From positions 1 through 22,508 of IMG/VR virus record IMGVR_UViG_3300025127_000313: 22,508 nt of DNA. One strand, given 5' to 3'. A program made the translations under genes and the position numbers. The DNA comes from a virus. Below, piece after piece: positions 14,299 through 21,952 of this stretch (position 1 is the first letter of the stretch; each line of letters opens with the position of its first letter). The notes under the pieces were generated by a model. The model saw only the letters and a list, made by a program, of their open reading frames with translations, made no database searches and was not told the origin of the DNA.

Positions 14299-15093
14299 TT
14301 AATAGCCGTATACCGCTTTTCTGGCTCTTAATAACTCTTCTTTTGTGTATCCCGCTGGGGCTTTGTTTTCTACTTGGGTAACTGCGGGCTTGCTAGAACC
14401 CGCTTTGCCTCCTAAGTAACCAGCCCCGAAGGATGCCGCTGGTATTGCGGACTTTTTAGCAAACGTTGCGGCTTTCTTCAACGGCTTGCGAAGACGAGCT
14501 GATCTTTTGCTAGCCAGCTTTCTCATAGCTTTATAGGAGGAGCTGTCCGTGTCTTTTCGTCTTCCCCTATATGTGGGTTTTTTCTTTGCCTTTGAACCTT
14601 GTTCTACGGCTTTTTTAACATTGCCCTTTCTTTTGCTTAAATTCTTTTCTACTGCCTTTGAAGCACTTAGGTTAGCAGTAGCCGAACCCGTTGTCTTCTT
14701 AGCAGTTTTCTTAACGGCTTTTTTAGTAGCAGTTTTTTTGACCTTGGGGTTAGCGGAGGCTTTTCCGCCAGCTTTAACAGCGGCATCATTTGCTTTTTTC
14801 TGGGCAGTAGTTAAGGGCTTTTTGGGAGCAGTAGTTTTTACTGGCGTAGTTTTAACTACCGCCTTTTTTACTGGAGTCTTTTTTATTGGAGTAGTTACTT
14901 TTTTTGCCCCAGTTCTTTTTCTGGCATTACCAGTCTTAGGCTTACTAATTTTAGTAACCTTTACTTTGCCAGTAACAACTTTAGAGTTATCAAAGCCAGA
15001 CTTTGAAATCTCTTGCTTACTCTGTTTTCTTAAAACTTTGCTCGCGGATTTAAGTCCCTCTGCAATTCCTTTTCCTACTAATTTTCTTGCCAT
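14299..15093 (-). CDS. Lysine/alanine-rich histone-H1-like protein
   Basis: This encodes 264 residues. Residues 35-145 are mostly Lys, Ala, Thr and Pro in short repeats (TPVKKAVVKTTPVKTTAPKK; VKKTATKKAVKKTAKKTT), the composition of histone H1 tails and bacterial H1-like proteins. A second basic part has KRKGNVKKAVEQGSKAKKKP and RKLASKRSARLRKPLKK. A short hydrophobic Gly/Ala segment (IPAASFGAGYLGGKAGS) precedes a small C-terminal tail (GYTKEELLRARKAVYGY). There is no globular H1 domain. The gene lies between portal and scaffold, so the protein may be packaged in the head to neutralise or eject with DNA, or bind the host chromosome. Its ATG overlaps the previous stop (TAATG). Confidence 0.8.
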   Translation of the reverse strand: MARKLVGKGIAEGLKSASKVLRKQSKQEISKSGFDNSKVVTGKVKVTKISKPKTGNARKRTGAKKVTTPIKKTPVKKAVVKTTPVKTTAPKKPLTTAQKKANDAAVKAGGKASANPKVKKTATKKAVKKTAKKTTGSATANLSASKAVEKNLSKRKGNVKKAVEQGSKAKKKPTYRGRRKDTDSSSYKAMRKLASKRSARLRKPLKKAATFAKKSAIPAASFGAGYLGGKAGSSKPAVTQVENKAPAGYTKEELLRARKAVYGY

Positions 15094-15260
15094 TATTTTT
15101 TCTTTCTCTTTTTCATGGCTTGAACGACACCAGCGGATTCTACTCTATCTGGATATCCTTTTACGCCCTTGTTGGTCATTGTACCATAGGTCTTTTTTTG
15201 ATTCATTCCGCCCGAGATTAATCGTGCTCCCATTTTACTTGCTAATTTAAATAACGACAT
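15093..15260 (-). CDS. 55-residue basic protein
   Basis: The ATG at 15260 opens 55 codons (MSLFKLASKMGARLISGGMN, then KKTYGTMTNKGVKGYPDRV, ending AMKKRKKK). Both ends overlap neighbours by one base in TAATG, a strong sign that it is translated. It has a short amphipathic N-terminal helix and a Lys-rich end. No family is recognised. It sits between two other basic proteins in the head-gene cluster, so a virion or DNA-contact role is plausible but not shown. Confidence 0.75.
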   Translation of the reverse strand: MSLFKLASKMGARLISGGMNQKKTYGTMTNKGVKGYPDRVESAGVVQAMKKRKKK

Positions 15261-15550
15261 TAGTATTTTCCTTTTCTAGATTTTGGTGATGATTTTTTGC
15301 TTCCCCCTTTTCCTGCCCAAAGTTTAGTGCAAGCCAAGTGTTTGGCTGTTCCCCACTTTGCTGTTGAGCATTTGTGGCGAGCTTTAAATGATTTTCTGGC
15401 GGCTGGAGAGTAGTTGTGTCCGTATCCTTTTGCTCCAGCGTGAACTAGCTTTTTCTTTCCACCCTTACAATAGAGCTTCATTATTTTTTTACCTGCTCTA
15501 GTGCTGGGTCGGGTTTCCCCGCAACTCATGCTGGATTTAGGATTTGGCAT
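15260..15550 (-). CDS. Small basic Cys/His protein
   Basis: This encodes 96 residues. The core KKLVHAGAKGYGHNYSPAA, RKSFKARHKCSTAKWGTAKH and LACTKLWAGKGG, with preceding cysteines (SCGE, LYCKGG), matches a short conserved pattern seen in many marine phage and large-virus proteins (GAKGY-HNYS...FxARHxC-TAK...A(R/C)xLW), known to me only as a conserved unknown. Four cysteines and histidines could bind zinc; the Lys-rich C-terminus could bind nucleic acid. The start overlaps the 76-residue gene by 14 bases. Function unknown. Confidence 0.85.
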   Translation of the reverse strand: MPNPKSSMSCGETRPSTRAGKKIMKLYCKGGKKKLVHAGAKGYGHNYSPAARKSFKARHKCSTAKWGTAKHLACTKLWAGKGGSKKSSPKSRKGKY

Positions 15551-15767
15551 CTTTTTGTGGACTCAGTGTTTTGAGTAAATAATCGTCCTCTATCATACCA
15601 CCTAATATTTTAGCATCCGCCCTTTCGGAAGCATCTAAACTGCGTTCCAATAATTGAAACTTTGTTTCTCTGCATTCTTTTAAAAAATTTAATACATATT
15701 CATATTGCTCGTACTTTGAGAGAAAATTTACGGCTTCCGACAAACTGTCAGTGGGTTTAATGCTCAT
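15537..15767 (-). CDS. Small helical protein of unknown function
   Basis: This encodes 76 residues (MSIKPTDSLSEAVNFLSKYE), predicted mostly helical (LNFLKECRETKFQLLERSLD) with mixed charge. The start overlaps the last base of the portal stop, and the end overlaps the basic Cys/His gene by 14 bases. It is therefore coupled to portal translation. No motif or family is recognised; a small portal-associated or assembly protein is possible. Confidence 0.75.
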   Translation of the reverse strand: MSIKPTDSLSEAVNFLSKYEQYEYVLNFLKECRETKFQLLERSLDASERADAKILGGMIEDDYLLKTLSPQKDAKS

Positions 15768-17860
15768 TAGGATTCTTCTATATTCTGCGTTTGAATATTA
15801 CCCATTTGTGCGGGATTTGCTCCTAGCCTTCCAATTTCAGCATTTTGTTGCTGAACAACTTGCTGTTGATATTGGGCGGCATAATTTTGAATATTAGCAA
15901 CGAAATCAGCGTCCTCTGCCATACGTCTTTGAATATCTTCTTGTTGAGTATACTCCTGTATAACCTGCATAGCAATCTGACCACCATTGGGTCTAGCTCC
16001 CACAGGTATTCCTGCGTATATCTTTGTTAAATCATCGGTGACATCCTTGACCATTTCTTCTTGACCTTGACCATCGGGCTGGATAATAACATCCGCGATG
16101 CTTGGATCAATGGCGTTTGCCGCGAGTTGCTCTGCGGCTTTTAGATTAAATGTATTGCTAGGAGAGGTTCTTGCTAATTCCATTATGGAAGCGATTTTTG
16201 CTTTCATCATTTCTGGGTCTTGGTTTTGAATGTCAAAAGAAATGCAAACGTCTATTTCCTCGTCATCTGGAGACCTATATATAAGCATTTCATTTGGATA
16301 ACCAGTAACCCTAAAGAACTTTTCATCTGGTCCAAAAACTAAGAATGCCTTGTATGCTAACTTTAGTATTTCTGAACAGTGTGTTAAAAACTTGTTAATA
16401 AAAAATTGTTGTCTTTGCTGGCTTAGTTGGCTGTCTTCCTTTAGTCCCACTAAGTCCATTGCTTCCTGTTGTACATACTTTTCTAGCTGGCTAGCGTCCC
16501 CAGAAGTGTTCGGCACATTCATGTACTCGAAGGTTTCATTTTGCCTAACCCCTATCCAAGCACCCGCACCCATTTGAGCTGGGGGTCTGCCTACTGGATG
16601 AAGCAGTGGGGGAGCAACGGACATTGCCATTTGGTCACTCCAGCCATCTCTGAGGGTTTTCATTTGTTTTTGTGGACCTCTGAGTAAATCGCCAAACGTA
16701 GTTACATCGTATATTCTTTTATTTGAATTGCTTAGTTTGCTTAGAACAAAGGGGTATCTATCGTATCCAGAAAGAAGCTCGTTGCTCAAGTATCCCGTTG
16801 TAGTTTTTGGATTCCAGACAGTTAGGTATATACCTTCTGAACCACTTTTTTCGTCTATTAATCTTCGATAGGTGTAAATAATTTCGATTAAATCCTTGGA
16901 CTCCACCATTCCGTTCATGCCGTAACTTGAACCCCCTCTTGATTGAGACGATCTAAGTCTATTCATGGATGCTTGGTTCATGCTGGTGTAATCAAATCCC
17001 CGATGCCCTTCAATTAAAGTCTCGGCTAGTTCGGCATCCCACCCCTTGGTTGTTACGCAGTTTTCTACTTCTTGGGGGGTTAGAAACGCCCTCATGTGAA
17101 CTCTGGGGGATCGCTGAATGTCTGTTACATAGGAGGGTATTACAATATCAATGTCAGAGAACTTTGTTTCTACAAAGGGTCTAGATATGTCTTTTTTTGC
17201 TACTGGAATCTTAGCAACACCGAAGTCCCTAAGTTCTTTAAGAGCACTCTTTGCTTTCGGGACATCAATGTAATCAAACATTTCAGTCATCATTGCAATA
17301 GTCTCTTCGTCCCTATTTTCGTCAGCCAAAAGCTCGTATAGCTCTGGAGCAACTTCGGATATTAATTCCAAGTTGAACTCTTCGTCGTGAGTTCTGGATT
17401 TCATTTCCCAGTCCACATAAGTTATTGCGATACCCTTTTCCAACAAGTTATTTGCGGCTGTTTCGCATTCAGAGGCAAAGTCCTTAATATATGTTTTTTG
17501 CATATATTTTAAGAAGGACGAAATTATGCCAGCTTGCTTAATGTCCGAGGACTCAACTGGATATGCTCTAATGTTTGCCCTGCTAAGAGCATTCATCATT
17601 AGACCAACGTAGGTGGTAATGCATTGTTCTATCAATCTGACTTCCGTATCCGAAGCCCCGTCCCAAGGAAATGCATCATCCCCAGATTTTACAAGTTGAT
17701 TGTTTTTACCTCGCCATTCAGCATTACGATTATCGTAGCTATCTTGGCACTGAGAAACATAGGCTGATAAATCAGTGACATCCGCATCGTAATCACTTTT
17801 TAATTCATCTATATCTGGCTCAGAGGTAACGTAATAGGCTTCTAAGTCTTTATCTTCCAT
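15767..17860 (-). CDS. Portal protein
   Basis: This encodes 697 residues. Evidence: residues 65-71 PWDGASD followed by a helix TEVRLIEQCITTYVGLMMNA, a signature of large podovirus/SU10-type portals; then FLKYMQKTYIKDFASECETA and a long mixed alpha/beta body with FVETKFSDIDIVIPSY and MRAFLTPQEVE. A region like YRRLIDEKSGSEGIYLTVWN forms the wing. After about residue 480 it is helical (LVGLKEDSQLSQQRQQFFIN), and the C-terminus is Gln-rich with QEYTQQEDIQRRMAEDADFV, a barrel-like tail. Portals form the twelve-subunit ring through which DNA enters and leaves. Position just after the large terminase and before scaffold and capsid is standard. The start codon overlaps the 81-residue gene by 19 bases. 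Confidence 0.88.
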   Translation of the reverse strand: MEDKDLEAYYVTSEPDIDELKSDYDADVTDLSAYVSQCQDSYDNRNAEWRGKNNQLVKSGDDAFPWDGASDTEVRLIEQCITTYVGLMMNALSRANIRAYPVESSDIKQAGIISSFLKYMQKTYIKDFASECETAANNLLEKGIAITYVDWEMKSRTHDEEFNLELISEVAPELYELLADENRDEETIAMMTEMFDYIDVPKAKSALKELRDFGVAKIPVAKKDISRPFVETKFSDIDIVIPSYVTDIQRSPRVHMRAFLTPQEVENCVTTKGWDAELAETLIEGHRGFDYTSMNQASMNRLRSSQSRGGSSYGMNGMVESKDLIEIIYTYRRLIDEKSGSEGIYLTVWNPKTTTGYLSNELLSGYDRYPFVLSKLSNSNKRIYDVTTFGDLLRGPQKQMKTLRDGWSDQMAMSVAPPLLHPVGRPPAQMGAGAWIGVRQNETFEYMNVPNTSGDASQLEKYVQQEAMDLVGLKEDSQLSQQRQQFFINKFLTHCSEILKLAYKAFLVFGPDEKFFRVTGYPNEMLIYRSPDDEEIDVCISFDIQNQDPEMMKAKIASIMELARTSPSNTFNLKAAEQLAANAIDPSIADVIIQPDGQGQEEMVKDVTDDLTKIYAGIPVGARPNGGQIAMQVIQEYTQQEDIQRRMAEDADFVANIQNYAAQYQQQVVQQQNAEIGRLGANPAQMGNIQTQNIEES

Positions 17861-18087
17861 GGATGAGAAATTATATCACAGTTATTTTTTTTACTTATTC
17901 TAATTTTTATATTACTTAAAAAAGTATTATACCACACTCTATCTCTTGCAATTAGGTCCAAAAAATTATCCAAGGGAATCTCGTCCAGAGAGTCCGTATG
18001 GGTTCTATAAAGAAGCTCCCAGTCAACAAACGCATTGGAATGCCTACTGGTGAATTTCTTGAATTCTTTTTTGTCTATTGATTTCAC
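17842..18087 (-). CDS. Small protein of unknown function
   Basis: This encodes 81 residues (MKSIDKKEFKKFTSRHSNAF, then VDWELLYRTHTDSLDEIPLD). It is basic at the ends and contains aromatic residues (RDRVWYNTFLSNIKIRISKK). It overlaps the HTH gene by 44 bases and the portal gene by 19 bases. Heavy overlap on both sides in a packed operon, together with sensible composition, supports it. No known family; possibly a packaging accessory. Confidence 0.65.
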   Translation of the reverse strand: MKSIDKKEFKKFTSRHSNAFVDWELLYRTHTDSLDEIPLDNFLDLIARDRVWYNTFLSNIKIRISKKNNCDIISHPWKIKT

Positions 18088-18466
18088 GAGTATAGATTAT
18101 TTCGTGCCTATAAAAATCTTCGTTGTTTTTGGTTATAACTTGAGCCTTGAATATCAAGCCCCTACGCATTAAATTGGTGTGCGTATAGGGAACTGAGACC
18201 CGAACTTTTTTGATGGGCTTTTCTAGTAGCTTGCAATTAAAGAACATTGGGTTTGGGGTGGAATCAATAACTTGTACCCTAACGAACTTCGGGGTTAATG
18301 CATCGTCATCCTTGTTTTCTAGGTATTTTTTTATTTTTTTGACCCCAGAGGGCAAAATGTGCCTTGTTTTTTCTAGGTAATCCTCCTCGTTGCACACTTT
18401 TTTTCGTATTTTACCCACTTGAAGCGGGGTTAACCCATATATTTCTGCTATTTCTTTTGCTTTCAT
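18044..18466 (-). CDS. Helix-turn-helix protein, possible packaging or regulatory factor
   Basis: This encodes 140 residues. Residues 1-24 (MKAKEIAEIYGLTPLQVGKI) form a helix-turn-helix of the type found in small terminases and resolvase-like domains (AEIYGLTPxQV). The remainder is beta-rich and basic (RVQVIDSTPNP, VRVSVPYTHTNLMRRGLIFK). It starts in the TAATG that ends the large terminase; GGGAGG seven bases upstream is a good ribosome binding site hidden in that gene's last codons. It could be a second terminase-like DNA-binding protein or a regulator. The small terminase role is better assigned to the gene at 20713-21345. Confidence 0.7.
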   Translation of the reverse strand: MKAKEIAEIYGLTPLQVGKIRKKVCNEEDYLEKTRHILPSGVKKIKKYLENKDDDALTPKFVRVQVIDSTPNPMFFNCKLLEKPIKKVRVSVPYTHTNLMRRGLIFKAQVITKNNEDFYRHEIIYTREINRQKRIQEIHQ

Positions 18467-20115
18467 TAATAACCTCCCGTTAATCTTACTTGTTCAAAGT
18501 CCAAATCGGTGTAATGTATTGGACCGTCTCCAGCGTTTGCCATACGCAGGTATCTAATTAAATCAAAAAAATCCTTTAGTGCTTCATCGTTTTTGCCTTG
18601 AGCATTATAATTAATTAAACTGTCAATTAGGTTGCCGCAGGATTCGTGTATAAAACACTTGGGTTTATTGGCTTCATCTAGTTCGTAATTTGGGTTGTAG
18701 CTAAACCATTCGTCCAGTGCTTGTATGCCTACGATCTCCTGCCTGCCGTCTGAGGGAACAAAATTAAAATCGTATTCCGCAAAGGAAGCAAATAAGTCTA
18801 GGTTATTTTCGTTTTCTCTAGCAAAATACCTAGAGTCCCCTATGCGTTCAAAGACCTCTATACCTAGCTCCTCTTCAATTTCGTCGAATAGAGCACAATA
18901 TCCTTGAACGTCTAATCCAATCTTTTTTGAGGCTGGTCCGTATTTCCATTTTTCCCCGAATAAAGCCCACTCCCCGTATGTATCTCTGTCGGGAAACTCC
19001 TTCGAGATATATACATTTCCATGTTCATCCACGGAGGACCATATAGAGCAAAAATTTCTGTTACCCGCGGGGTCTACCACTTGGTAGTGAGTAAACGCAT
19101 CCGTCGTTATATCTGGAAATGTCCAGCCCTCGGAGTTGGGTTCTTCTCCCAGTACTTGAACTTCTGTAGAAAATAAAGGCAGTAAAGAGGTAATGCTTTT
19201 GACTGGTATGCCGTATGCACGCACCATTATTTCTTCGTCTGGTCTGCCCTCTAAGTCCTTTTTTATACGCTCGTATCCCCCAAAGGGGTTTTCGTCGGAA
19301 TGCAAATACACTACTTGGGCATCCCTGCTGGGAGCATATTGCAATACTGGGACTTCTTCACCACGCAGGAGTTCTGCGGGTCTAGTTTCCAGAGTTCTTG
19401 CATTTTTTTGATATTCAGCTACAAAGGGCGTAAACCCATCAATGGGTGTAAAACCCAACAGCATCTTGGAGTTTCTGGTAGCAAGTCGGAATCGAAGGGT
19501 ATTTACTAGAGTTGCGTCCCCCAAGTATTCGTCTAACCATGCCCCTATATTTAACTCTGGGTCTCCTTTGAATCCAAATTCAAATCCCTCTAGGATTGTC
19601 TGATTGTTGGAAAACTGGGTGTATGTCTTGAAATCCACTCGGGTTCTCGTGTCTGGGAATATAAATGAAGACCCAGTAAAACCATTCTGCATACTGAAGT
19701 TGATATATCCCTCTATGCTTTTGGTTTTCTTCTTGAACTCCTTGGGCATCATTTCCCAAACTGCGGCTTGCTGAACTTTAACAGAGGTATCTGCGTTTTG
19801 ACTAAAGCAAACTATATGACCATCTTGGTTTTTAGTTACCGCTTGCATAATTAATTTAGCACATCCCGTGGTTTTTCCGCTTCTGTTACCTCCAAGTGCA
19901 AGAACCTCATTGTATTTATCTAAACCCTTTCGGATTCTATCCCATCCTTTTAAGTCAAATCCATGGCGAAGGGGGTCTTCTTGTGATGCCCTTATAACGC
20001 CCTCACGCACCCTATAAAGCTCTTGAAGAGCTTCGGGGTCACTCTCCCCTAGGAGAACGATTTCTTCGTCTGTAGGGGCTTCTATGAGTGGATGCGGGGT
20101 AAACGTGATTTCCAT
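18466..20115 (-). CDS. terL: Terminase large subunit (packaging ATPase/nuclease)
   Basis: This encodes 549 residues. A Walker A motif is visible at residues 75-83 (GGNRSGKTT), preceded by ALALG-like strand residues. A likely Walker B and catalytic carboxylates are at 190-196 (IGAWLDE). The coupling region has MLLGFTPIDGFTPF. The nuclease part has YQVVDPAGNRNFCSIW at about 344-359, with Asp348 as a candidate metal ligand, and later GLDVQGYCALF and FNFVPSDGRQE. It cuts the concatemer and drives DNA into the head through the portal. Length is normal for this family. The ATG at 20115 overlaps the stop of the sulfotransferase-like gene by one base (TAATG). The enzyme looks intact. Confidence 0.92.
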   Translation of the reverse strand: MEITFTPHPLIEAPTDEEIVLLGESDPEALQELYRVREGVIRASQEDPLRHGFDLKGWDRIRKGLDKYNEVLALGGNRSGKTTGCAKLIMQAVTKNQDGHIVCFSQNADTSVKVQQAAVWEMMPKEFKKKTKSIEGYINFSMQNGFTGSSFIFPDTRTRVDFKTYTQFSNNQTILEGFEFGFKGDPELNIGAWLDEYLGDATLVNTLRFRLATRNSKMLLGFTPIDGFTPFVAEYQKNARTLETRPAELLRGEEVPVLQYAPSRDAQVVYLHSDENPFGGYERIKKDLEGRPDEEIMVRAYGIPVKSITSLLPLFSTEVQVLGEEPNSEGWTFPDITTDAFTHYQVVDPAGNRNFCSIWSSVDEHGNVYISKEFPDRDTYGEWALFGEKWKYGPASKKIGLDVQGYCALFDEIEEELGIEVFERIGDSRYFARENENNLDLFASFAEYDFNFVPSDGRQEIVGIQALDEWFSYNPNYELDEANKPKCFIHESCGNLIDSLINYNAQGKNDEALKDFFDLIRYLRMANAGDGPIHYTDLDFEQVRLTGGY

Positions 20116-20720
20116 TACTCGTAGTTAAGTTTTAAAAAATCATCCTTGTATAGGGATTTAATTATTTTTTTAGTTTCCTCCGTATGCATATCGTCGTAAT
20201 ACGGATCATGGTGGGGGTTTGAATTAAACATGGATCGCTCGAACTCCTTGGGTAGCCCTAGATCGGCATATATTTCAGAGTTATCCTCCTCTAATTTAAT
20301 ATATTGAACATCGTATTTACTGGAATCCGCCCAAGATACTTGGGGAGCATAGAATCTCATTCCTGTGGTTATACTTGGGTCTTTAAAATTTTTATGATTG
20401 TGTATATTTTTTACAAAATCCTCGAAACCCTGTTTTTTTTCTGGCAAATCCCATCCCTTTAGTATTGTCTCAGCAAAAAACGCAGAGGGTACTCTGTTCA
20501 TTGGGTTTCTCGCTGTTTGATATATTTTCCAGTTTTCTATATCGTTAATTTTATGGTGTTCAATTAGTTCATCTAGATACCCATGTAGTTTATTTCCATG
20601 CCAAGTGTATCCATGGGAAAACTTATATTTGTAAATAATGTTGGCAAAGCTCCTAACTAAGGATTGCGTCCCAGTTTTAGGGGGTAGCAATATTATTTTT
20701 TTGCTTTCTTTATTAATCAT
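20115..20720 (-). CDS. Sulfotransferase-family protein
   Basis: This encodes 201 residues. ILLPPKTGTQSLVRSF at residues 10-25 matches the 5'-phosphosulfate-binding loop (PKTGTxSL) of PAPS-dependent sulfotransferases. YQTARNPMNRVPSAFF at residues 67-82 matches the 3'-phosphate-binding motif (RNPxxRxxSxF), with Arg71 and Ser79. The C-terminus ends DDFLKLNYE, like the usual end of this family. It should move a sulfuryl group from PAPS to a carbohydrate or other acceptor; the acceptor is unknown. AGGAGG six bases before the ATG is a strong ribosome binding site. It overlaps small terminase by 8 bases and large terminase by 1. Length is short but includes both cofactor motifs. Likely an auxiliary gene for modification of host or virion glycans. 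Confidence 0.85.
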   Translation of the reverse strand: MINKESKKIILLPPKTGTQSLVRSFANIIYKYKFSHGYTWHGNKLHGYLDELIEHHKINDIENWKIYQTARNPMNRVPSAFFAETILKGWDLPEKKQGFEDFVKNIHNHKNFKDPSITTGMRFYAPQVSWADSSKYDVQYIKLEEDNSEIYADLGLPKEFERSMFNSNPHHDPYYDDMHTEETKKIIKSLYKDDFLKLNYE

Positions 20721-21345
20721 CGGAATCCTCCTTGATTACTATTTCGGCATCTATAGATTTTTCTCTGATTTTTTCTATTCGCTTTCTAGCGGCTAATAGA
20801 GTTTCGTTAAAATCTTCCACTGTGTATGATTTGTTAACATCCACCACTTGGGATGCTTCGCCCCTAGCGGTCATAGCTTGACGCTGGGAGTTTGCCTTGG
20901 CAATGGATATTTCTTTTAGGTCTCTGAACTCTGGCTCGTACCCGCCCTCTAATTTTAACCTAAGTGCATCAATCATGTCTTCCTCTAGGGACTCCAAATT
21001 GATGTAGCTTCTAGCCGCCAACTGACCACCCAACTCGCGGAATGTATTTGTGTGATCCGCGTAATCCGCAAGTACCTGCACTATTGTGCTTCTTGAGAGT
21101 CCGTGTCTACGGATCATGTTTGTCTGCGAACACCCAAGTGCATGCAAATAAAGTATCTTCGCTACTTTCTTTGGGTTGTGCCTAGATAGGCTTTTGATTT
21201 GATTAGCCTCCTTTGTTCTTTGTATCTCAGTTATTGCACTGGAAATACTTAACATTAGCTTATCTTTTTCTTCGTTTTCTTCCATACCCATTCGCAATAT
21301 TGCGATAACCCATTGCAGATTTGCGATACCTATACCATTAGACAC
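20713..21345 (-). CDS. Putative terminase small subunit
   Basis: Start is GTG at 21345, giving 210 residues; ATG codons at residues 19 and 21 (MGMEENEEKDK) are alternatives and I cannot decide. Residues 60-92 (KVAKILYLHALGCSQTNMIR, then RHGLSRSTIVQVL) form a helix-turn-helix. The central and C-terminal parts are helical and charged (LESLEEDMIDALRLKLEGGY; ETLLAARKRIEKIREKS) as in oligomeric small terminases. It is the first gene of the leftward packaging operon and lies just upstream of the terminase large subunit, apart from the inserted sulfotransferase. It would recognise phage DNA and activate the motor. The call rests on HTH, size and position. Confidence 0.7.
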   Translation of the reverse strand: MSNGIGIANLQWVIAILRMGMEENEEKDKLMLSISSAITEIQRTKEANQIKSLSRHNPKKVAKILYLHALGCSQTNMIRRHGLSRSTIVQVLADYADHTNTFRELGGQLAARSYINLESLEEDMIDALRLKLEGGYEPEFRDLKEISIAKANSQRQAMTARGEASQVVDVNKSYTVEDFNETLLAARKRIEKIREKSIDAEIVIKEDSDD

Positions 21346-21372
21346 TTAATTAGACTATAATACATTAAGCCC

Positions 21373-21401
21373 TTTATGGGTTGTTCTTAAATGGGTGTCA
21401 A
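21373..21401 (-). promoter_or_regulatory. Sigma70-like promoter for the leftward operon
   Basis: On the minus strand, TTGACA (21401-21396) is followed after 17 bases by CATAAA (21378-21373), placing a start near 21366, about 20 bases before the GTG of the small terminase. The -35 box is a perfect consensus; the -10 is weak. ATGGGT repeats surround it (21376-21381, 21391-21396 and inverted ACCCAT at 21411-21416), which might be operator sites. Confidence 0.5.
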
Positions 21402-21565
21402 GTTCATGAGACCCATGGGCGACCAATTTTTTTGTGGGGTACTTTATATATATAAGGTATAGCCCGATCCCGAAAAACGCGACCCCCTCCCCGCCTACGT
21501 TGCTCCTCGTGTCGTAAGTCGTTGATAGTGAGGCACTACTATGGACAGACCTATCCTCATGAGGC

Positions 21566-21577
21566 TGGGTTAACCCA
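21566..21577. repeat. Perfect 12-bp palindrome TGGGTTAACCCA
   Basis: The palindrome sits 11 bases after another one (CCTCATGAGG). The same 12 bases occur at 7369-7380 within the PEP-CTERM-like gene and GGGTTAACCC occurs at 18427-18436. Could be a binding site; function unknown. Confidence 0.4.
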
Positions 21578-21897
21578 TACATGAGTATAAATATCTTATT
21601 GCATAGAGAAATGTATGTCAGACGCATGCCAGAAATTCTGGTTATTCTATTTTTAGTGGGTGCAGTTCAGTGGCAATTTTCTGCCGTTTTATCCCAATTT
21701 ATTTTACCCCAAATACATAAGTCGTTGATTATCAAAACTATGGACAACCCTATATATATCACTTTATTCTTGCACATTGATCGGGTTAACTCAATAATGG
21801 TTCTCATATTCCAACTCTGACCATCAATGATGCGAGTTCCGAATATGCTTCTCAACCAGCTAAGTGACATCCGAGCGAAATACGCCATGACCGATGC

Positions 21898-21925
21898 TTG
21901 CCAAGATGCTGGGTAGGATTATAAG
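21898..21925 (+). promoter_or_regulatory. Candidate rightward promoter
   Basis: TTGCCA (21898-21903), 16 bases, then TATAAG (21920-21925) resembles a sigma70 promoter. A start near 21932 would put the ribozyme within the 5' leader of the gene at 22043. The 16-base spacing is slightly short, and a hairpin lies at the predicted start. An upstream candidate, TTGCAC-N17-AATAAT near 21772-21800, is weaker. Confidence 0.35.
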
Positions 21926-21945
21926 CCACCAGTTGGATCGGTGGC
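21925..21945 (+). other. Hairpin upstream of the ribozyme
   Basis: GCCACC (21925-21930) pairs perfectly with GGTGGC (21940-21945) around a nine-base loop, AGTTGGATC. It ends eight bases before stem II of the hammerhead and may belong to the same structured leader, for example by supporting stem II or stopping interfering folds. Confidence 0.55.
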
Positions 21946-21952
21946 GAGACGA

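Noticed and set aside
14549-15250. 233-codon plus-strand ORF opposite the H1-like gene
   Set aside because: Its hydrophobic Phe/Leu/Val run is simply the antisense of Lys/Ala repeats; no motif or ribosome binding site.
21581-21820. Plus-strand 79-codon ORF with a hydrophobic stretch in the intergenic region
   Set aside because: No ribosome binding site, no recognisable motif, and AT-rich DNA readily gives hydrophobic ORFs; it overlaps opposite-strand ORFs of similar quality. It could be a small membrane protein but I cannot support it.
21355-21888. Two minus-strand ORFs of 90 and 73 codons upstream of the small terminase
   Set aside because: They cover palindromes, the promoter candidate and a GC-rich stretch, show odd amino-acid composition and have no ribosome binding site. 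More likely control DNA.
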